This document shows, piece after piece, positions 1 to 7,129 of a stretch of DNA of 7,287 bases. Both the position numbers and the translations under genes were made by a program. Below the pieces are notes generated by a model that worked only from the letters and a program-made list of their open reading frames with translations, ran no database searches and had not been told where the DNA came from. The stretch comes from an uncultured Subdoligranulum sp. (lineage in GTDB: Bacteria > Bacillota_A > Clostridia > Oscillospirales > Ruminococcaceae), in NCBI GenBank assembly GCA_900772715.1, contig CAAGRN010000069.1:1-7287 (forward strand), read 5' to 3'. Numbering within the stretch: the first letter of the stretch is position 1; each line of letters starts with the position of its first letter.

Positions 1-15
1 ATGAGCTACGGCCGC
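1..15 (-). tRNA. Partial tRNA (5' end only), probably a second tRNA-Gly
   Basis: On the minus strand this reads GCGGCCGTAGCTCAT: the 5' acceptor strand, the TA linker and the start of a D-arm. The window edge cuts it off. Positions 1-18 are identical to 359-376, the 5' end of the complete tRNA-Gly(GCC), so a second glycine tRNA copy is the most likely identity. The anticodon lies outside the window, so another isoacceptor with the same acceptor stem cannot be excluded. Confidence 0.75.
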
Positions 16-17
16 AT

Positions 18-47
18 AAAAAGTACGTTCTTTCTAAGAGAACGTAC
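18..47 (-). terminator. Hairpin plus T-run after tRNA-Phe (candidate intrinsic terminator)
   Basis: On the minus strand a perfect 9-bp stem (GTACGTTCT / AGAACGTAC, arms 39-47 and 23-31) encloses a 7-nt loop. A run of five T (22 to 18) follows directly. It starts 7 nt after the CCA end of tRNA-Phe, the normal place for a terminator of a tRNA transcript. The stem is only moderately GC-rich and the T-run is short, so termination may be partial. Oddly, the next tRNA starts only 2 nt after the T-run, so this could instead be an attenuating or processing hairpin inside a longer tRNA transcript. Confidence 0.6.
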
Positions 48-54
48 AAGAACT

Positions 55-130
55 TGGTGCCTCCGATCGGAATCGAACCAATGACACGGGGATTTTCAGT
101 CCCCTGCTCTACCGACTGAGCTACAGAGGC
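55..130 (-). tRNA. tRNA-Phe(GAA)
   Basis: A complete cloverleaf of 76 nt including encoded CCA. The acceptor stem GCCTCTG pairs with CGGAGGC (one G-T wobble). The anticodon stem GGGGA/TCCCC encloses loop CTGAAAA with anticodon GAA, and the T-arm carries TTCGATT between ATTGG and CCGAT. The gene decodes UUC/UUU. It lies 3 nt after tRNA-Asp and is the last complete tRNA of the cluster before the hairpin at 18-47. Confidence 0.97.
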
Positions 131-133
131 AAA

Positions 134-210
134 TGGCGACCCGAATCAGGCTCGAACTGACGACCTCTAGCGTGACAGGCTAGCGTTCTAACCAACTGAA
201 CTACCGGGCC
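134..210 (-). tRNA. tRNA-Asp(GTC)
   Basis: A complete cloverleaf of 77 nt including encoded CCA. The acceptor stem GGCCCGG pairs with TCGGGTC (two G-T wobbles) and the discriminator base is G, as expected for aspartate tRNA. The anticodon stem CTAGC/GCTAG encloses CTGTCAC with anticodon GTC. It lies 5 nt after tRNA-Val and 3 nt before tRNA-Phe, consistent with one polycistronic tRNA precursor. Confidence 0.97.
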
Positions 211-215
211 ACACA

Positions 216-291
216 TGGTGGAAGTTAACGGGCTCGAACCGCTGACCCTCTGCTTGTAAGGCAGATGCTCTCCCAGCTGAGCTAAACTTCC
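216..291 (-). tRNA. tRNA-Val(TAC)
   Basis: A complete cloverleaf of 76 nt including encoded CCA. The acceptor stem GGAAGTT pairs with AACTTCC and the discriminator base is A. The anticodon stem TCTGC/GCAGA encloses CTTACAA with anticodon TAC, which reads GUA and related valine codons. It lies 6 nt after tRNA-Gly and 5 nt before tRNA-Asp. Confidence 0.97.
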
Positions 292-297
292 CCATAA

Positions 298-373
298 TGG
301 AGCGGCCGACGAGGCTCGAACTCGCTACCTCCACCTTGGCAAGGTGGCGCTCTACCAGATGAGCTACGGCCGC
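298..373 (-). tRNA. tRNA-Gly(GCC)
   Basis: A complete cloverleaf of 76 nt including encoded CCA. The acceptor stem GCGGCCG pairs perfectly with CGGCCGC and the discriminator base is T. The anticodon stem CCACC/GGTGG encloses TTGCCAA with anticodon GCC, reading GGC/GGU. It is the first gene of the cluster, about 40 nt downstream of the predicted transcription start. Its first 15 nt recur exactly at the left edge of the window, which suggests a second copy. Confidence 0.97.
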
Positions 374-380
374 ATATTTT

Positions 381-405
381 GGAGAGGTTTGCTCGGCATC
401 TCTCC
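381..405 (-). other. Leader hairpin upstream of the tRNA cluster
   Basis: On the minus strand the 5' leader contains GGAGAG and CTCTCC (400-405 and 381-386), a perfect 6-bp stem around a 13-nt loop. It ends 7 nt before tRNA-Gly and sits wholly inside the short predicted leader of about 40 nt. No T-run that would make a terminator follows, only AAAATAT. It may shape the leader for RNase processing, but that role is inference. Confidence 0.45.
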
Positions 406-419
406 GGGCGACGGGTATT

Positions 420-448
420 ATTATATCCAATCCCGGGCGATTTGTCAA
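420..448 (-). promoter_or_regulatory. Consensus sigma-A promoter of the tRNA cluster
   Basis: On the minus strand a perfect -35 box TTGACA (443-448) is separated by exactly 17 bp from a perfect -10 box TATAAT (420-425). Transcription should start near 412-414, about 40 nt before tRNA-Gly. Upstream of -35, positions 449-497 contain several A-runs and an AAAATTTT tract that resembles an UP element, as seen at strong stable-RNA promoters. No protein-coding start follows, so the target is the tRNA cluster. Confidence 0.9.
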
Positions 449-494
449 GCGTTTTTCTCCAAAATTTTGAACTTTTTTGAAGTTTTTTACTTTT

Positions 495-1400
495 TTACTT
501 GTTTTCGTCGTTTTTTGCGGGTTCTGCCCAGTTTTCCAGCAGCTCGTTCAGGTCTACGCGGTACTTTTTATCGCAGAACTGGCAGTCCACCTCGGCCATG
601 GGGTCCTCGTTCCGCAGGGTTTCCACCTCTTTTTTGCCCAAGCTGCGGATCATATGTTTCACCCGCTCCTCGCTGCAGTCGCAGCGGTAGGTGACATGGT
701 AGCTGTCCAGAATGTCGGGGGCAAAGCCCTCCAGCGCTAAATCCAGCATATTGCGCACGGTCATACCTTGCTCCAGCATAGTGGTCACGCTGGGCATGGC
801 GCGGATGTTTTTCTCCAGCAGATCGATCTCGGCATCGGTGGCGCCGGGCAGCAGCTGCACCACAAAGCCGCCCGCGCAGCGCACGCTCAGGTCCTTGTCC
901 ACCAGCACGCCCAAGGCGCAGACGGTGGGTACCTGCTCGCTCACGGCAAAGTAGGTGGTCACGTCCTCGGCGATCTCGCCGCTGGTCAGCGGCACCTGAC
1001 CGATGTACGGCTCGCGCATCCCCAAGTCACGGATAACATCAATGGTGCCGTCCTTGCCGACGGCTGCGCCCACATCCAGATGCCCGTCGGCGCGCGGGGG
1101 CAGCTCGACAACGGGGTTTTCGATATAGCCCTTGACGTTTCCGGTGCCGTCGCTGACCGCCACCAGACGCCCTGCGGGACCGCCGCCCTTGATCTGCACG
1201 GTCACCGAGTCCTGCGTGCTTTTCAGCATAATGCCCATAATGGAAGCCGCCGTCAGCAGGCGTCCCAGCGCGGCGGTGGTCACAGCGCTGGTCTTGTGCA
1301 GGCGCTCCATCTCGCGCACGATCTCGGTGGAGTCCACGCCGTAAAATACAATGCCGCCGTTTTCCGAAATGCCGCGCAGCATATTATGATTCTGTTCCAT
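495..1400 (-). CDS. hslO: Hsp33 redox-regulated holdase chaperone
   Basis: A protein of 301 aa, the usual Hsp33 length. Hsp33 is a cytoplasmic chaperone. Oxidative stress oxidises its zinc-bound cysteines, the C-terminal region unfolds, and the protein then binds unfolding clients to stop aggregation. The zinc-switch motif is intact: CDC at C240/C242 and CQFC at C273/C276, the family's CxC...CxxC pattern. The N-terminal core carries family features such as the GGGPAGRL stretch and the GYIENP segment. The ATG is supported by AGGAGG at 1410-1415, 9 nt upstream and inside the methyltransferase gene. The two genes overlap by 17 nt, suggesting translational coupling. It is the last coding gene of the operon. 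No convincing terminator follows its TAA, and the tRNA promoter begins about 47 nt downstream, so some read-through into the tRNAs is possible. Confidence 0.96.
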   Translation of the reverse strand: MEQNHNMLRGISENGGIVFYGVDSTEIVREMERLHKTSAVTTAALGRLLTAASIMGIMLKSTQDSVTVQIKGGGPAGRLVAVSDGTGNVKGYIENPVVELPPRADGHLDVGAAVGKDGTIDVIRDLGMREPYIGQVPLTSGEIAEDVTTYFAVSEQVPTVCALGVLVDKDLSVRCAGGFVVQLLPGATDAEIDLLEKNIRAMPSVTTMLEQGMTVRNMLDLALEGFAPDILDSYHVTYRCDCSEERVKHMIRSLGKKEVETLRNEDPMAEVDCQFCDKKYRVDLNELLENWAEPAKNDENK

Positions 1401-2160
1401 CAGAGTTTTCCTCCTGTGTGTACTGTTTTACCGCCGTGATGATCCACCGGGGCGAGTCCTCGCGCACGGGTCCGAAATCCTCGCCGTCGGCAATTTTGAC
1501 AGGCTCCAGCCCGTATCGGCGCAGCCGGGTGCAGACGGTGTCCAGCGGGTAACTGTACTCGCTGAACGTTTCGCGGAAATGCTCGCCGGTTTCGGCGTAG
1601 TCGATGTCAATGGCAATGTCCACGCGCCCGGTTTCCTCGTCATAGCGGTTGGTCCAATGGCAGGCGGCGTCCTCGGCTTCAATGTCAAAGGTCCGGTCTG
1701 CCAATATGGATTTATGTTTATAGGGTGTGTTCAAATCAAACAGAAAAACGCCGTCTTTTTCCATAAAATAGGCGGCTTTTCGCAGCGCTGCCTCAAAGCG
1801 GGGCAGGGGACCGATGTGGTTGTAGGTGTCAAAGGTGGACACCGCCGCGCGGATGGTGCCGTACAAATCCAGCTCCAAAAGGTCCTGCCGCAGCAGCAAA
1901 AGCCGGGGCAGAACGCCCAGCTCCTCCGCCTTTTCGCGCAGTACGCTCAGCATTTCCTCGCTGCGGTCAATGCCGATCATATCATAGCCCGCCTGCGCCA
2001 GCATCAGGGTCAGCTCGCCCGTGCCGCAGCCGAAATCCGCCACAATGCCGTCCGTCACGCCGTGGGCGGTCAGCTCGCCGCAGACATAGCGGTACAGCGC
2101 GTCGTAGTCCGCCTCGCTGTTCAGCTCATCGTAAAAATAGGCAAATTCATTGTACGCCAT
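1384..2160 (-). CDS. YqeM-like class I SAM-dependent methyltransferase
   Basis: A soluble protein of 258 aa with a Rossmann-fold methyltransferase domain in the N-terminal half. SAM-binding motif I, VADFGCGTGE, is at residues 40-49, and the acidic post-I loop GIDRS has its Asp at about residue 65. The opening MAYNEFAYFYDELN matches YqeM-type proteins of Firmicutes; the substrate is not established, so no exact reaction is assigned. I chose the ATG at 2160 because AAGGG (2169-2173) sits 8 nt upstream. A GTG three codons earlier (2167-2169) would overlap the engB stop as GTGA, but its SD would touch the start codon. The 3' end overlaps hslO by 17 nt. The intact domain and tight packing argue for a real operon member. 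Confidence 0.9.
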   Translation of the reverse strand: MAYNEFAYFYDELNSEADYDALYRYVCGELTAHGVTDGIVADFGCGTGELTLMLAQAGYDMIGIDRSEEMLSVLREKAEELGVLPRLLLLRQDLLELDLYGTIRAAVSTFDTYNHIGPLPRFEAALRKAAYFMEKDGVFLFDLNTPYKHKSILADRTFDIEAEDAACHWTNRYDEETGRVDIAIDIDYAETGEHFRETFSEYSYPLDTVCTRLRRYGLEPVKIADGEDFGPVREDSPRWIITAVKQYTQEENSDGTES

Positions 2161-2165
2161 CTGGC

Positions 2166-2750
<585 letters not shown>

Positions 2751-2760
2751 ACTCGTTCCT

Positions 2761-5202
2761 TTACATTACGGCAGCGGGTTCCTTGGGGGCTTTTTCCCCG
2801 GCGATCAGGCTGGTTGCCTGCGGCACGGCGGGCGCGGCGCGGCTTGCCGTCTGCCCGGGCATGATCAGGGCGTGCTTCAGCACCTGCGAAAGCTGCTCCA
2901 CCGGGATAAAGCGGATCTTCTCCTTGACCTCGGCGTCCACCTCGTGCAGATCCACGGCGTTGTCCTTGGGGATCAGCACCGTGGAAATGCCCTCGCGGTA
3001 GGCAGCCATACTCTTTTCCTTCAAGCCGCCGATGGGCAGCACATTGCCGTGCAGTGTGATCTCGCCGGTCATGGCAAGGTCATGCCGCACAGGGTAGCCC
3101 GACAGCGCCGAGATCAACGCCGTGGTCAGCGTCACACCCGCCGAGGGACCGTCCTTCGGCACGGCACCCTCCGGGGCGTGGATGTGGATATCCAGCGTTT
3201 TCAGCTTGTCGGCGGCAATGCCGTACTTTTCGGCGTGAACACGCGCATAGCTGATGGCCAGCTGGGCGCTTTCTTTCATAACATCGCCCAGGCTGCCGGT
3301 AATTTCAATTTTGCCGCTGCCGCCGGGGATGATCGCCACCTCCACGGGCAGCATCTCGCCGCCGACACTCGTCCACGCCAGACCGTTGGCAATGCCCACG
3401 GCGTCCTTGCGGGAAATAAAGGTCGGCTTGACCTTTTCGGGTCCCAGCAGCTGCTTGACGGCGGAGGCGGAGATGCTGATCTTCTCGCTTTCACCGGCGG
3501 CGATCTTCTGTGCGCACTTGCGCAGCACCGAGGTGATGGTGCGTTCCAGATTGCGCACGCCCGCCTCGCGGGTGTAGCCGTCGATGATCTCATACAGCGC
3601 CGGGGCAGACATCGTGACGCGCCCTTCCAAGCCGTTGTTTTTCAGCTGCTTGGGCAGCAGGTGGCGCTTGGCGATGTTGAATTTTTCGGTGCGGGTATAG
3701 CTGGGCAGCTCAATGACGTCCATACGGTCGTATAAGGGGCCGGGAATGGTCGAGGCATCGTTGGCGGTGGTGATGAATAGAACCTCGCTTAAATCAAACG
3801 GTATATCGAGATAATTATCCTTAAAGGTGCGGTTTTGCTCCGGGTCCAGCACCTCCAGCAGTGCGCTGGAGGGGTCGCCCTTGTAGTCGCCCGCCAGCTT
3901 GTCGATCTCGTCCAGCAGGATCACGGGGTTTGCGCTCTTGGCGGTGATCATGGCGCTGATGATGCGTCCGGGCATCGCGCCGATGTAGGTGCGGCGGTGT
4001 CCGCGGATCTCCGCCTCGTCATGTACGCCGCCCAGACTCATGCGGGCAAATTTGCGCCCCATGCAGTCGGCGACCGAGTGCGCAATGCTCGTTTTGCCCA
4101 CGCCCGGAGGTCCGACCAGGCAGAGGATCTGCCCCTTGACGTCGTTGTTCAGCTTGCGCACCGCCAGAATTTCCAGGATGCGCTCCTTGACCTTCTGCAT
4201 ACCGTAATGCTGCTGATCCAGCACCTTGCGCGCGTGCGTCTGGTCCAGATCATCCTCGGTCACGGTGTGCCACGGCAGGGACAGGCAGGTGTCCAGATAA
4301 TTGCGGATCACGCCGCTTTCGGGCGCGCTGCTCTGCATACGCGCCAGACGGTCGCACTCTTTCAGCAGCTTTTCGGCGGTGTCCGGCTCCAGCTGCAGTT
4401 CCTCGATCTTGCGGCGGTACCCGTCCGCCTCGGCGCGGGTGTCCTCGGCGTCGCCCAGCTCCTCGCTGATGATGTGCATCTGCTCGCGCAGGTAGTATTC
4501 GCGCTGTCCCTTGTCCATCTGCGCGTTGACCTTTTCGTCCAAATCGCGCTCAATTTCCAGAACCTGGCACTCCTCCCGCAGCAGGGTCAGCAGCTTTTCC
4601 AGCCGGGTCAGCAGGCTGGTTTCGTTCAGGATGGTCTGCTTATCCTCGTACTTCAGCAGCAGGTTGGCGGGCATATACTCGCTCAAAAACAGCGGATTAT
4701 CGGAAGAAATGATGTTGTACACCACATCCTTGGACAGCTGCGGGCTGAAGGAAAGGTACTCCTCAAAGCTGTCCTTCAGGCTGCGCACCAGCGCCTCGCA
4801 CTGGGTGCGCTTGTCGGCGGCTATGCCCCGCACGGGCGCCGGGCGCACCGATGCCTGCAGATACTTGCCATCGGTTTCCAGCTCCAGCAGGCGGGCGCGG
4901 GTCTTGCCCTCGACCAGTACCTTGACCAGATCGTCGGACACGCGCAGCGCCTGCTTGATGTCGGCGATCACGCCGTAGGCATACAGATCCTCGCGGTCGG
5001 GATTTTCGGTGTCCATCTCCTGCTGGGCAACCAGAAACACACTGCTGTTGCCATGCATGGCAGCCTCAATGGCGGCGATGGATTTTTCGCGCCCCACCTC
5101 AAAATGTACAACGTTATTGGGGAACACCACCAGCCCGCGCAGGGCAATGACCGGCAGATGCACCACATTGCGGGCGATTTTGATTTTTACTTTTTCGGAC
5201 AT
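2761..5202 (-). CDS. lon: ATP-dependent Lon protease
   Basis: A protein of 813 aa, slightly longer than the usual 770-800. Lon is a cytoplasmic hexameric AAA+ protease that degrades misfolded and regulatory proteins. In order it has an N-terminal LON substrate-binding domain (about 12-205), a helical linker, an AAA+ module and a C-terminal serine protease domain. Walker A GPPGVGKT is at 364-371 and Walker B VILLDE at 427-432. The catalytic Ser687 lies in GPSAG and Lys730 is the second lysine of GGLKEK, giving the Ser/Lys spacing of 43 known from E. coli Lon. About 35 residues follow the conserved end (LKHAL), rich in Ala and Pro and without recognised motifs. There is no membrane segment, so this is the LonA type. 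The ATG has AGGAG 9 nt upstream, inside the end of the kinase gene, only 4 nt after that gene's stop. Confidence 0.98.
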   Translation of the reverse strand: MSEKVKIKIARNVVHLPVIALRGLVVFPNNVVHFEVGREKSIAAIEAAMHGNSSVFLVAQQEMDTENPDREDLYAYGVIADIKQALRVSDDLVKVLVEGKTRARLLELETDGKYLQASVRPAPVRGIAADKRTQCEALVRSLKDSFEEYLSFSPQLSKDVVYNIISSDNPLFLSEYMPANLLLKYEDKQTILNETSLLTRLEKLLTLLREECQVLEIERDLDEKVNAQMDKGQREYYLREQMHIISEELGDAEDTRAEADGYRRKIEELQLEPDTAEKLLKECDRLARMQSSAPESGVIRNYLDTCLSLPWHTVTEDDLDQTHARKVLDQQHYGMQKVKERILEILAVRKLNNDVKGQILCLVGPPGVGKTSIAHSVADCMGRKFARMSLGGVHDEAEIRGHRRTYIGAMPGRIISAMITAKSANPVILLDEIDKLAGDYKGDPSSALLEVLDPEQNRTFKDNYLDIPFDLSEVLFITTANDASTIPGPLYDRMDVIELPSYTRTEKFNIAKRHLLPKQLKNNGLEGRVTMSAPALYEIIDGYTREAGVRNLERTITSVLRKCAQKIAAGESEKISISASAVKQLLGPEKVKPTFISRKDAVGIANGLAWTSVGGEMLPVEVAIIPGGSGKIEITGSLGDVMKESAQLAISYARVHAEKYGIAADKLKTLDIHIHAPEGAVPKDGPSAGVTLTTALISALSGYPVRHDLAMTGEITLHGNVLPIGGLKEKSMAAYREGISTVLIPKDNAVDLHEVDAEVKEKIRFIPVEQLSQVLKHALIMPGQTASRAAPAVPQATSLIAGEKAPKEPAAVM

Positions 5203-5206
5203 TTGC

Positions 5207-6169
5207 TTATTCTCCTATGGTCTGTAATACGCGGTTTGCGGTGCAGACGCCGGGGGGCAGCAGCAGGGTAGCGGCCCGCGGCACGGCTTCGGCATGGATA
5301 TGCCGCTGGGGCGAACATTCGCCGTCCAGCGTGGTGATCAGCGGGCGGTTGTCCAGCACGCGTATGTCAATGCTTTTTGTGCGGAAAAACGTCATATATG
5401 GCGCAAACGGCGGGGTTATGGTATCATCGGGCAGAAGATGCGCGCCCTTTTTGTACGCACCCAGCAGCCCCGGTAATCGTATGCGGGGAACCGGCTTTAA
5501 AAGAACCACATCCAGCAAGCCGTCATCCATGCGGGCATTGGGCGCGGCGCAGTAGCCGCCGCCGTACTGCTGACCGTTGCAGACCGCCAGCATCATAAAG
5601 GTACCCTCGATGTCGATATGGTCTGCCCGGATGCGCAGCCGGTGCTGAAAGGAGCTGCACACTGCCTCCAGGATGGAGAGGGTGTACGCCGTGCTGCCGC
5701 CGCAGAAGGGGACACGCCGCCATTTAGGAATGCCGTTGGCGACCTGCGCGTCGATGCCGGCGGCAAAGATATCAATGCCGTAGCCTTGGGTGCTGCGGAT
5801 CAGGTCCGACTGAACCTCCTGCGCCGCCAGCTGGGCTTCGATATCCAAAAAATCCGCCGCCGTGCCGAAGTTGCGCACATAGTCGTTGCCGCTGCCGCAG
5901 GGCACACAGCCCACCGCCGCGTTGGCGTGACCGGCAGCACCCTGCAATACCTCGTTCAGGGTGCCGTCGCCGCCGCAGGCAAACAGATGCACTTTTTGCC
6001 CGCCTGCCGCGTATTTCTGCGCCATCTCCCGCGCCTGCCCGGCATAGTCCGTCTGGTATATTTCCACCGGGATGCCGGTGTTTCTGGCGGCCGCCCGGAT
6101 CTTCGGCACAAGCTCGTCCGCTGCGTTTTTGCTGCCCGCCGTGGGGTTTATAAAGAATACGGTCTGCAC
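5207..6169 (-). CDS. Diacylglycerol/lipid kinase of the DagK-YegS family
   Basis: A protein of 320 aa, near the 290-310 typical of the soluble DAGK catalytic-domain family (DgkB, YegS, LCB5-like). Members phosphorylate diacylglycerol or related lipid alcohols with ATP at the inner face of the membrane. In Gram-positive bacteria DgkB recycles diacylglycerol released during lipoteichoic acid synthesis. Seen here: the N-terminal NPTAG loop (8-12), the nucleotide-binding GGDGTLNEV (66-74), CGSGND (91-96), and the C-terminal beta-sandwich with MDDGLLDV and TLDGE. No membrane helix is evident, as usual. The start is GTG at 6167-6169, supported by AAGGAG at 6178-6183 with 8-nt spacing. An ATG between them (6175-6177) is out of frame. 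It is the first gene of the operon, behind a leader of about 90 nt. The family is clear, but the substrate is not proven; sphingoid-base or other lipid specificity remains possible. Confidence 0.92.
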   Translation of the reverse strand: MQTVFFINPTAGSKNAADELVPKIRAAARNTGIPVEIYQTDYAGQAREMAQKYAAGGQKVHLFACGGDGTLNEVLQGAAGHANAAVGCVPCGSGNDYVRNFGTAADFLDIEAQLAAQEVQSDLIRSTQGYGIDIFAAGIDAQVANGIPKWRRVPFCGGSTAYTLSILEAVCSSFQHRLRIRADHIDIEGTFMMLAVCNGQQYGGGYCAAPNARMDDGLLDVVLLKPVPRIRLPGLLGAYKKGAHLLPDDTITPPFAPYMTFFRTKSIDIRVLDNRPLITTLDGECSPQRHIHAEAVPRAATLLLPPGVCTANRVLQTIGE

Positions 6170-6177
6170 CGTCGCAT

Positions 6178-6183
6178 CTCCTT
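6178..6183 (-). promoter_or_regulatory. RBS that fixes the GTG start of the lipid kinase
   Basis: AAGGAG on the minus strand lies 8 nt before the in-frame GTG. It is the last of several AGG repeats in a purine-rich leader (6178-6211). The closer ATG at 6175-6177 abuts the SD and is in another frame, so GTG is the supported start. Confidence 0.8.
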
Positions 6184-6213
6184 TTTCCTTTTTTCCTCTT
6201 ACCTTTTCCTACC

Positions 6214-6246
6214 GGGCGGTGCGCCCAAAAATGCGCAGCACTGCCC
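6214..6246 (-). other. Hairpin in the 5' leader of the lipid kinase operon
   Basis: On the minus strand GGGCAGTGC (6238-6246) can pair with GCACCGCCC (6214-6222), a 9-bp stem with one A-C mismatch around a 15-nt loop. It starts about a dozen nt after the predicted transcription start and is followed by a purine-rich stretch leading to the RBS. There is no T-run after it, so it is not a terminator. A 5' mRNA-stabilising role is plausible but inferred. Confidence 0.4.
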
Positions 6247-6265
6247 TATGATATAGGTATTGTAT

Positions 6266-6294
6266 ATTGTAGCGTATTTTTGCAAAAAACGCAA
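6266..6294 (-). promoter_or_regulatory. Promoter of the dagK-lon-engB-methyltransferase-hslO operon
   Basis: On the minus strand the -35 box TTGCGT (6289-6294) and the -10 box TACAAT (6266-6271) are 17 bp apart, a good sigma-A match. A second TACAAT lies 7 bp further on (6259-6264). Transcription would start near 6258, giving a leader of about 90 nt. The spacer contains the perfect 12-bp palindrome TTTTTGCAAAAA, which could bind a regulator. This is the only convincing promoter found upstream of the five packed genes. Confidence 0.7.
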
Positions 6295-6317
6295 GAGTCC
6301 GGCAAAAAATACAAGCC

Positions 6318-6333
6318 CTGCGCCGCAGCGCAG
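6318..6333. other. Dyad upstream of the DUF421 gene's -10 box (candidate operator)
   Basis: CTGCGC and GCGCAG (6318-6323, 6328-6333) form a perfect 6-bp inverted repeat around CGCA. GC/GC pairs continue it outside a single mismatch (6315-6336). It covers the -35 position expected for the TATAAT at 6342-6347, where no good -35 box exists. An activator or repressor site is possible. It could also be a chance GC-rich hairpin. Confidence 0.35.
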
Positions 6334-6341
6334 AGCCTGTG

Positions 6342-6347
6342 TATAAT
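6342..6347 (+). promoter_or_regulatory. Candidate -10 box for the DUF421 gene
   Basis: A perfect TATAAT lies about 50 nt upstream of the DUF421 start on the plus strand. The expected -35 position (6319-6324) reads TGCGCC, a poor match lying in a dyad, so the promoter would be weak or need an activator. The spacing to the gene is suitable and no other -10 box is as good. Confidence 0.5.
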
Positions 6348-6394
6348 GAACCGGCGCTCGGCAAACACTACTGCCAAAAGGGGGCTATGTGCAA

Positions 6395-7081
6395 ATGCAG
6401 CAGATTTTTGCGGAGATCGGGCAGATTGCGCTGTGCAGTCTGGTTTCCATTGCCGTTATGTTTTTTCTGACGCGGGCGGGCGGCAAGCGCCAGATCGCCC
6501 AGCTCAGTCCGTTTGATTACCTCAACGCCGTCACCATCGGCTCCATCGCCGCCGAAATGGCAACCAATCTGGAGCAGTGGTACCGCCCGCTGACCGCGCT
6601 GCTGGTGTACGGCGCCGTAACGTGGGCGGTGCAGGTTTCCTCCTGCAAAAGCATTGCCATGCGCAGCTTCTGGAGCGGACGCACCCTGGTTTTAATGGAC
6701 GAAGGCACGATATTTAAAGAAAATCTGTCCCGCGCCAACATTGACATCAACGAGTTTCTTGCCCAAGCGCGCATTGCCGGATATTTTGATTTGAACGATA
6801 TCCAGACCGCTCTGCTGGAAAACAGCGGGCAAATCAGTTTTCTGCCCAAAAGCGGTGTGCGCCCCGCAACGCCCGCCGATCTGCAGCTGCACCCGCAGCC
6901 CGTTTCCCCGTGGTACGATTTGATTCTGGACGGACGCACCATGCAGGATAACCTCAAGGCGGCAGGGCGCACGGTGTCCTGGCTGGATGCGCAGCTGCAC
7001 GCCGCGGGCATCGGTCAGCGCAGCGAGGTTTTTTACGCTGCCTGTGACCGCGGCAACGGGTTTTTCGCCTGCCGGCGGTAA
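6395..7081 (+). CDS. DUF421 (YetF-type) membrane protein
   Basis: A protein of 228 aa, the usual length for the DUF421/YetF family (B. subtilis YetF, YdfR, YrbG, YkjA). Two or three hydrophobic N-terminal segments (about 8-26, 43-57 and 64-82) precede a soluble cytoplasmic part. Family motifs are clear: GKRQIAQLSPFDY (30-42) followed by VTIGSIAAEMA, and RANIDINEFLAQARIAGYFDLNDI (113-136) with an ILE-like TALLENSGQISFLPK. The biochemical function is not established. Related DUF421 proteins in spore formers sit in the spore inner membrane and affect heat resistance, but nothing here shows a spore role. I chose the ATG at 6395, 10 nt after AAAAGGGGG (6376-6384). The GTG at 6389, two codons earlier and 4 nt from that SD, is nearly as good. 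The gene is transcribed alone, divergent from the lipid kinase operon, and ends before the terminator at 7130-7154. Confidence 0.92.
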   Translation: MQQIFAEIGQIALCSLVSIAVMFFLTRAGGKRQIAQLSPFDYLNAVTIGSIAAEMATNLEQWYRPLTALLVYGAVTWAVQVSSCKSIAMRSFWSGRTLVLMDEGTIFKENLSRANIDINEFLAQARIAGYFDLNDIQTALLENSGQISFLPKSGVRPATPADLQLHPQPVSPWYDLILDGRTMQDNLKAAGRTVSWLDAQLHAAGIGQRSEVFYAACDRGNGFFACRR

Positions 7082-7091
7082 GGCGCGTAGC

Positions 7092-7119
7092 GCAGAGTTA
7101 AGAGTGCAGAGTTAAGAGT
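7092..7119. repeat. Exact 14-bp tandem duplication
   Basis: GCAGAGTTAAGAGT occurs twice without a gap (7092-7105 and 7106-7119), starting 11 nt after the DUF421 stop codon. It carries no start codon with an RBS and does not extend an ORF. GAGTTAAGAGT-like tracts are low-complexity repeats familiar from intergenic clostridial DNA, so replication slippage is the likely origin. Confidence 0.85.
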
Positions 7120-7129
7120 TTAGATTCGG

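Noticed and set aside
188..448. Minus-strand open frame across the tRNA cluster
   Set aside because: It spans tRNA genes and the promoter. The peptide contains the tRNA-derived strings (AVAHLVERHLAKVEVASSS) often mis-annotated as proteins.
458..490. Possible hslO terminator (AACTT/AAGTT and CAAAATTTTG)
   Set aside because: The stems are short and AT-only. On the hslO strand the sequence after them is A-rich rather than T-rich, so it fits upstream promoter DNA better than a terminator.
768..1439. Long plus-strand open frame opposite hslO
   Set aside because: It lies wholly antisense to a clear Hsp33 gene with intact zinc motif. Its translation is rich in His, Gln and Ala, typical of a shadow frame in GC-rich DNA, and it matches no family.
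3835..5271. 478-aa plus-strand open frame opposite lon
   Set aside because: It is antisense to the conserved AAA+ and N-terminal regions of Lon. The composition is low-complexity His/Gln/Leu/Val, no RBS is convincing and no domain is recognisable.
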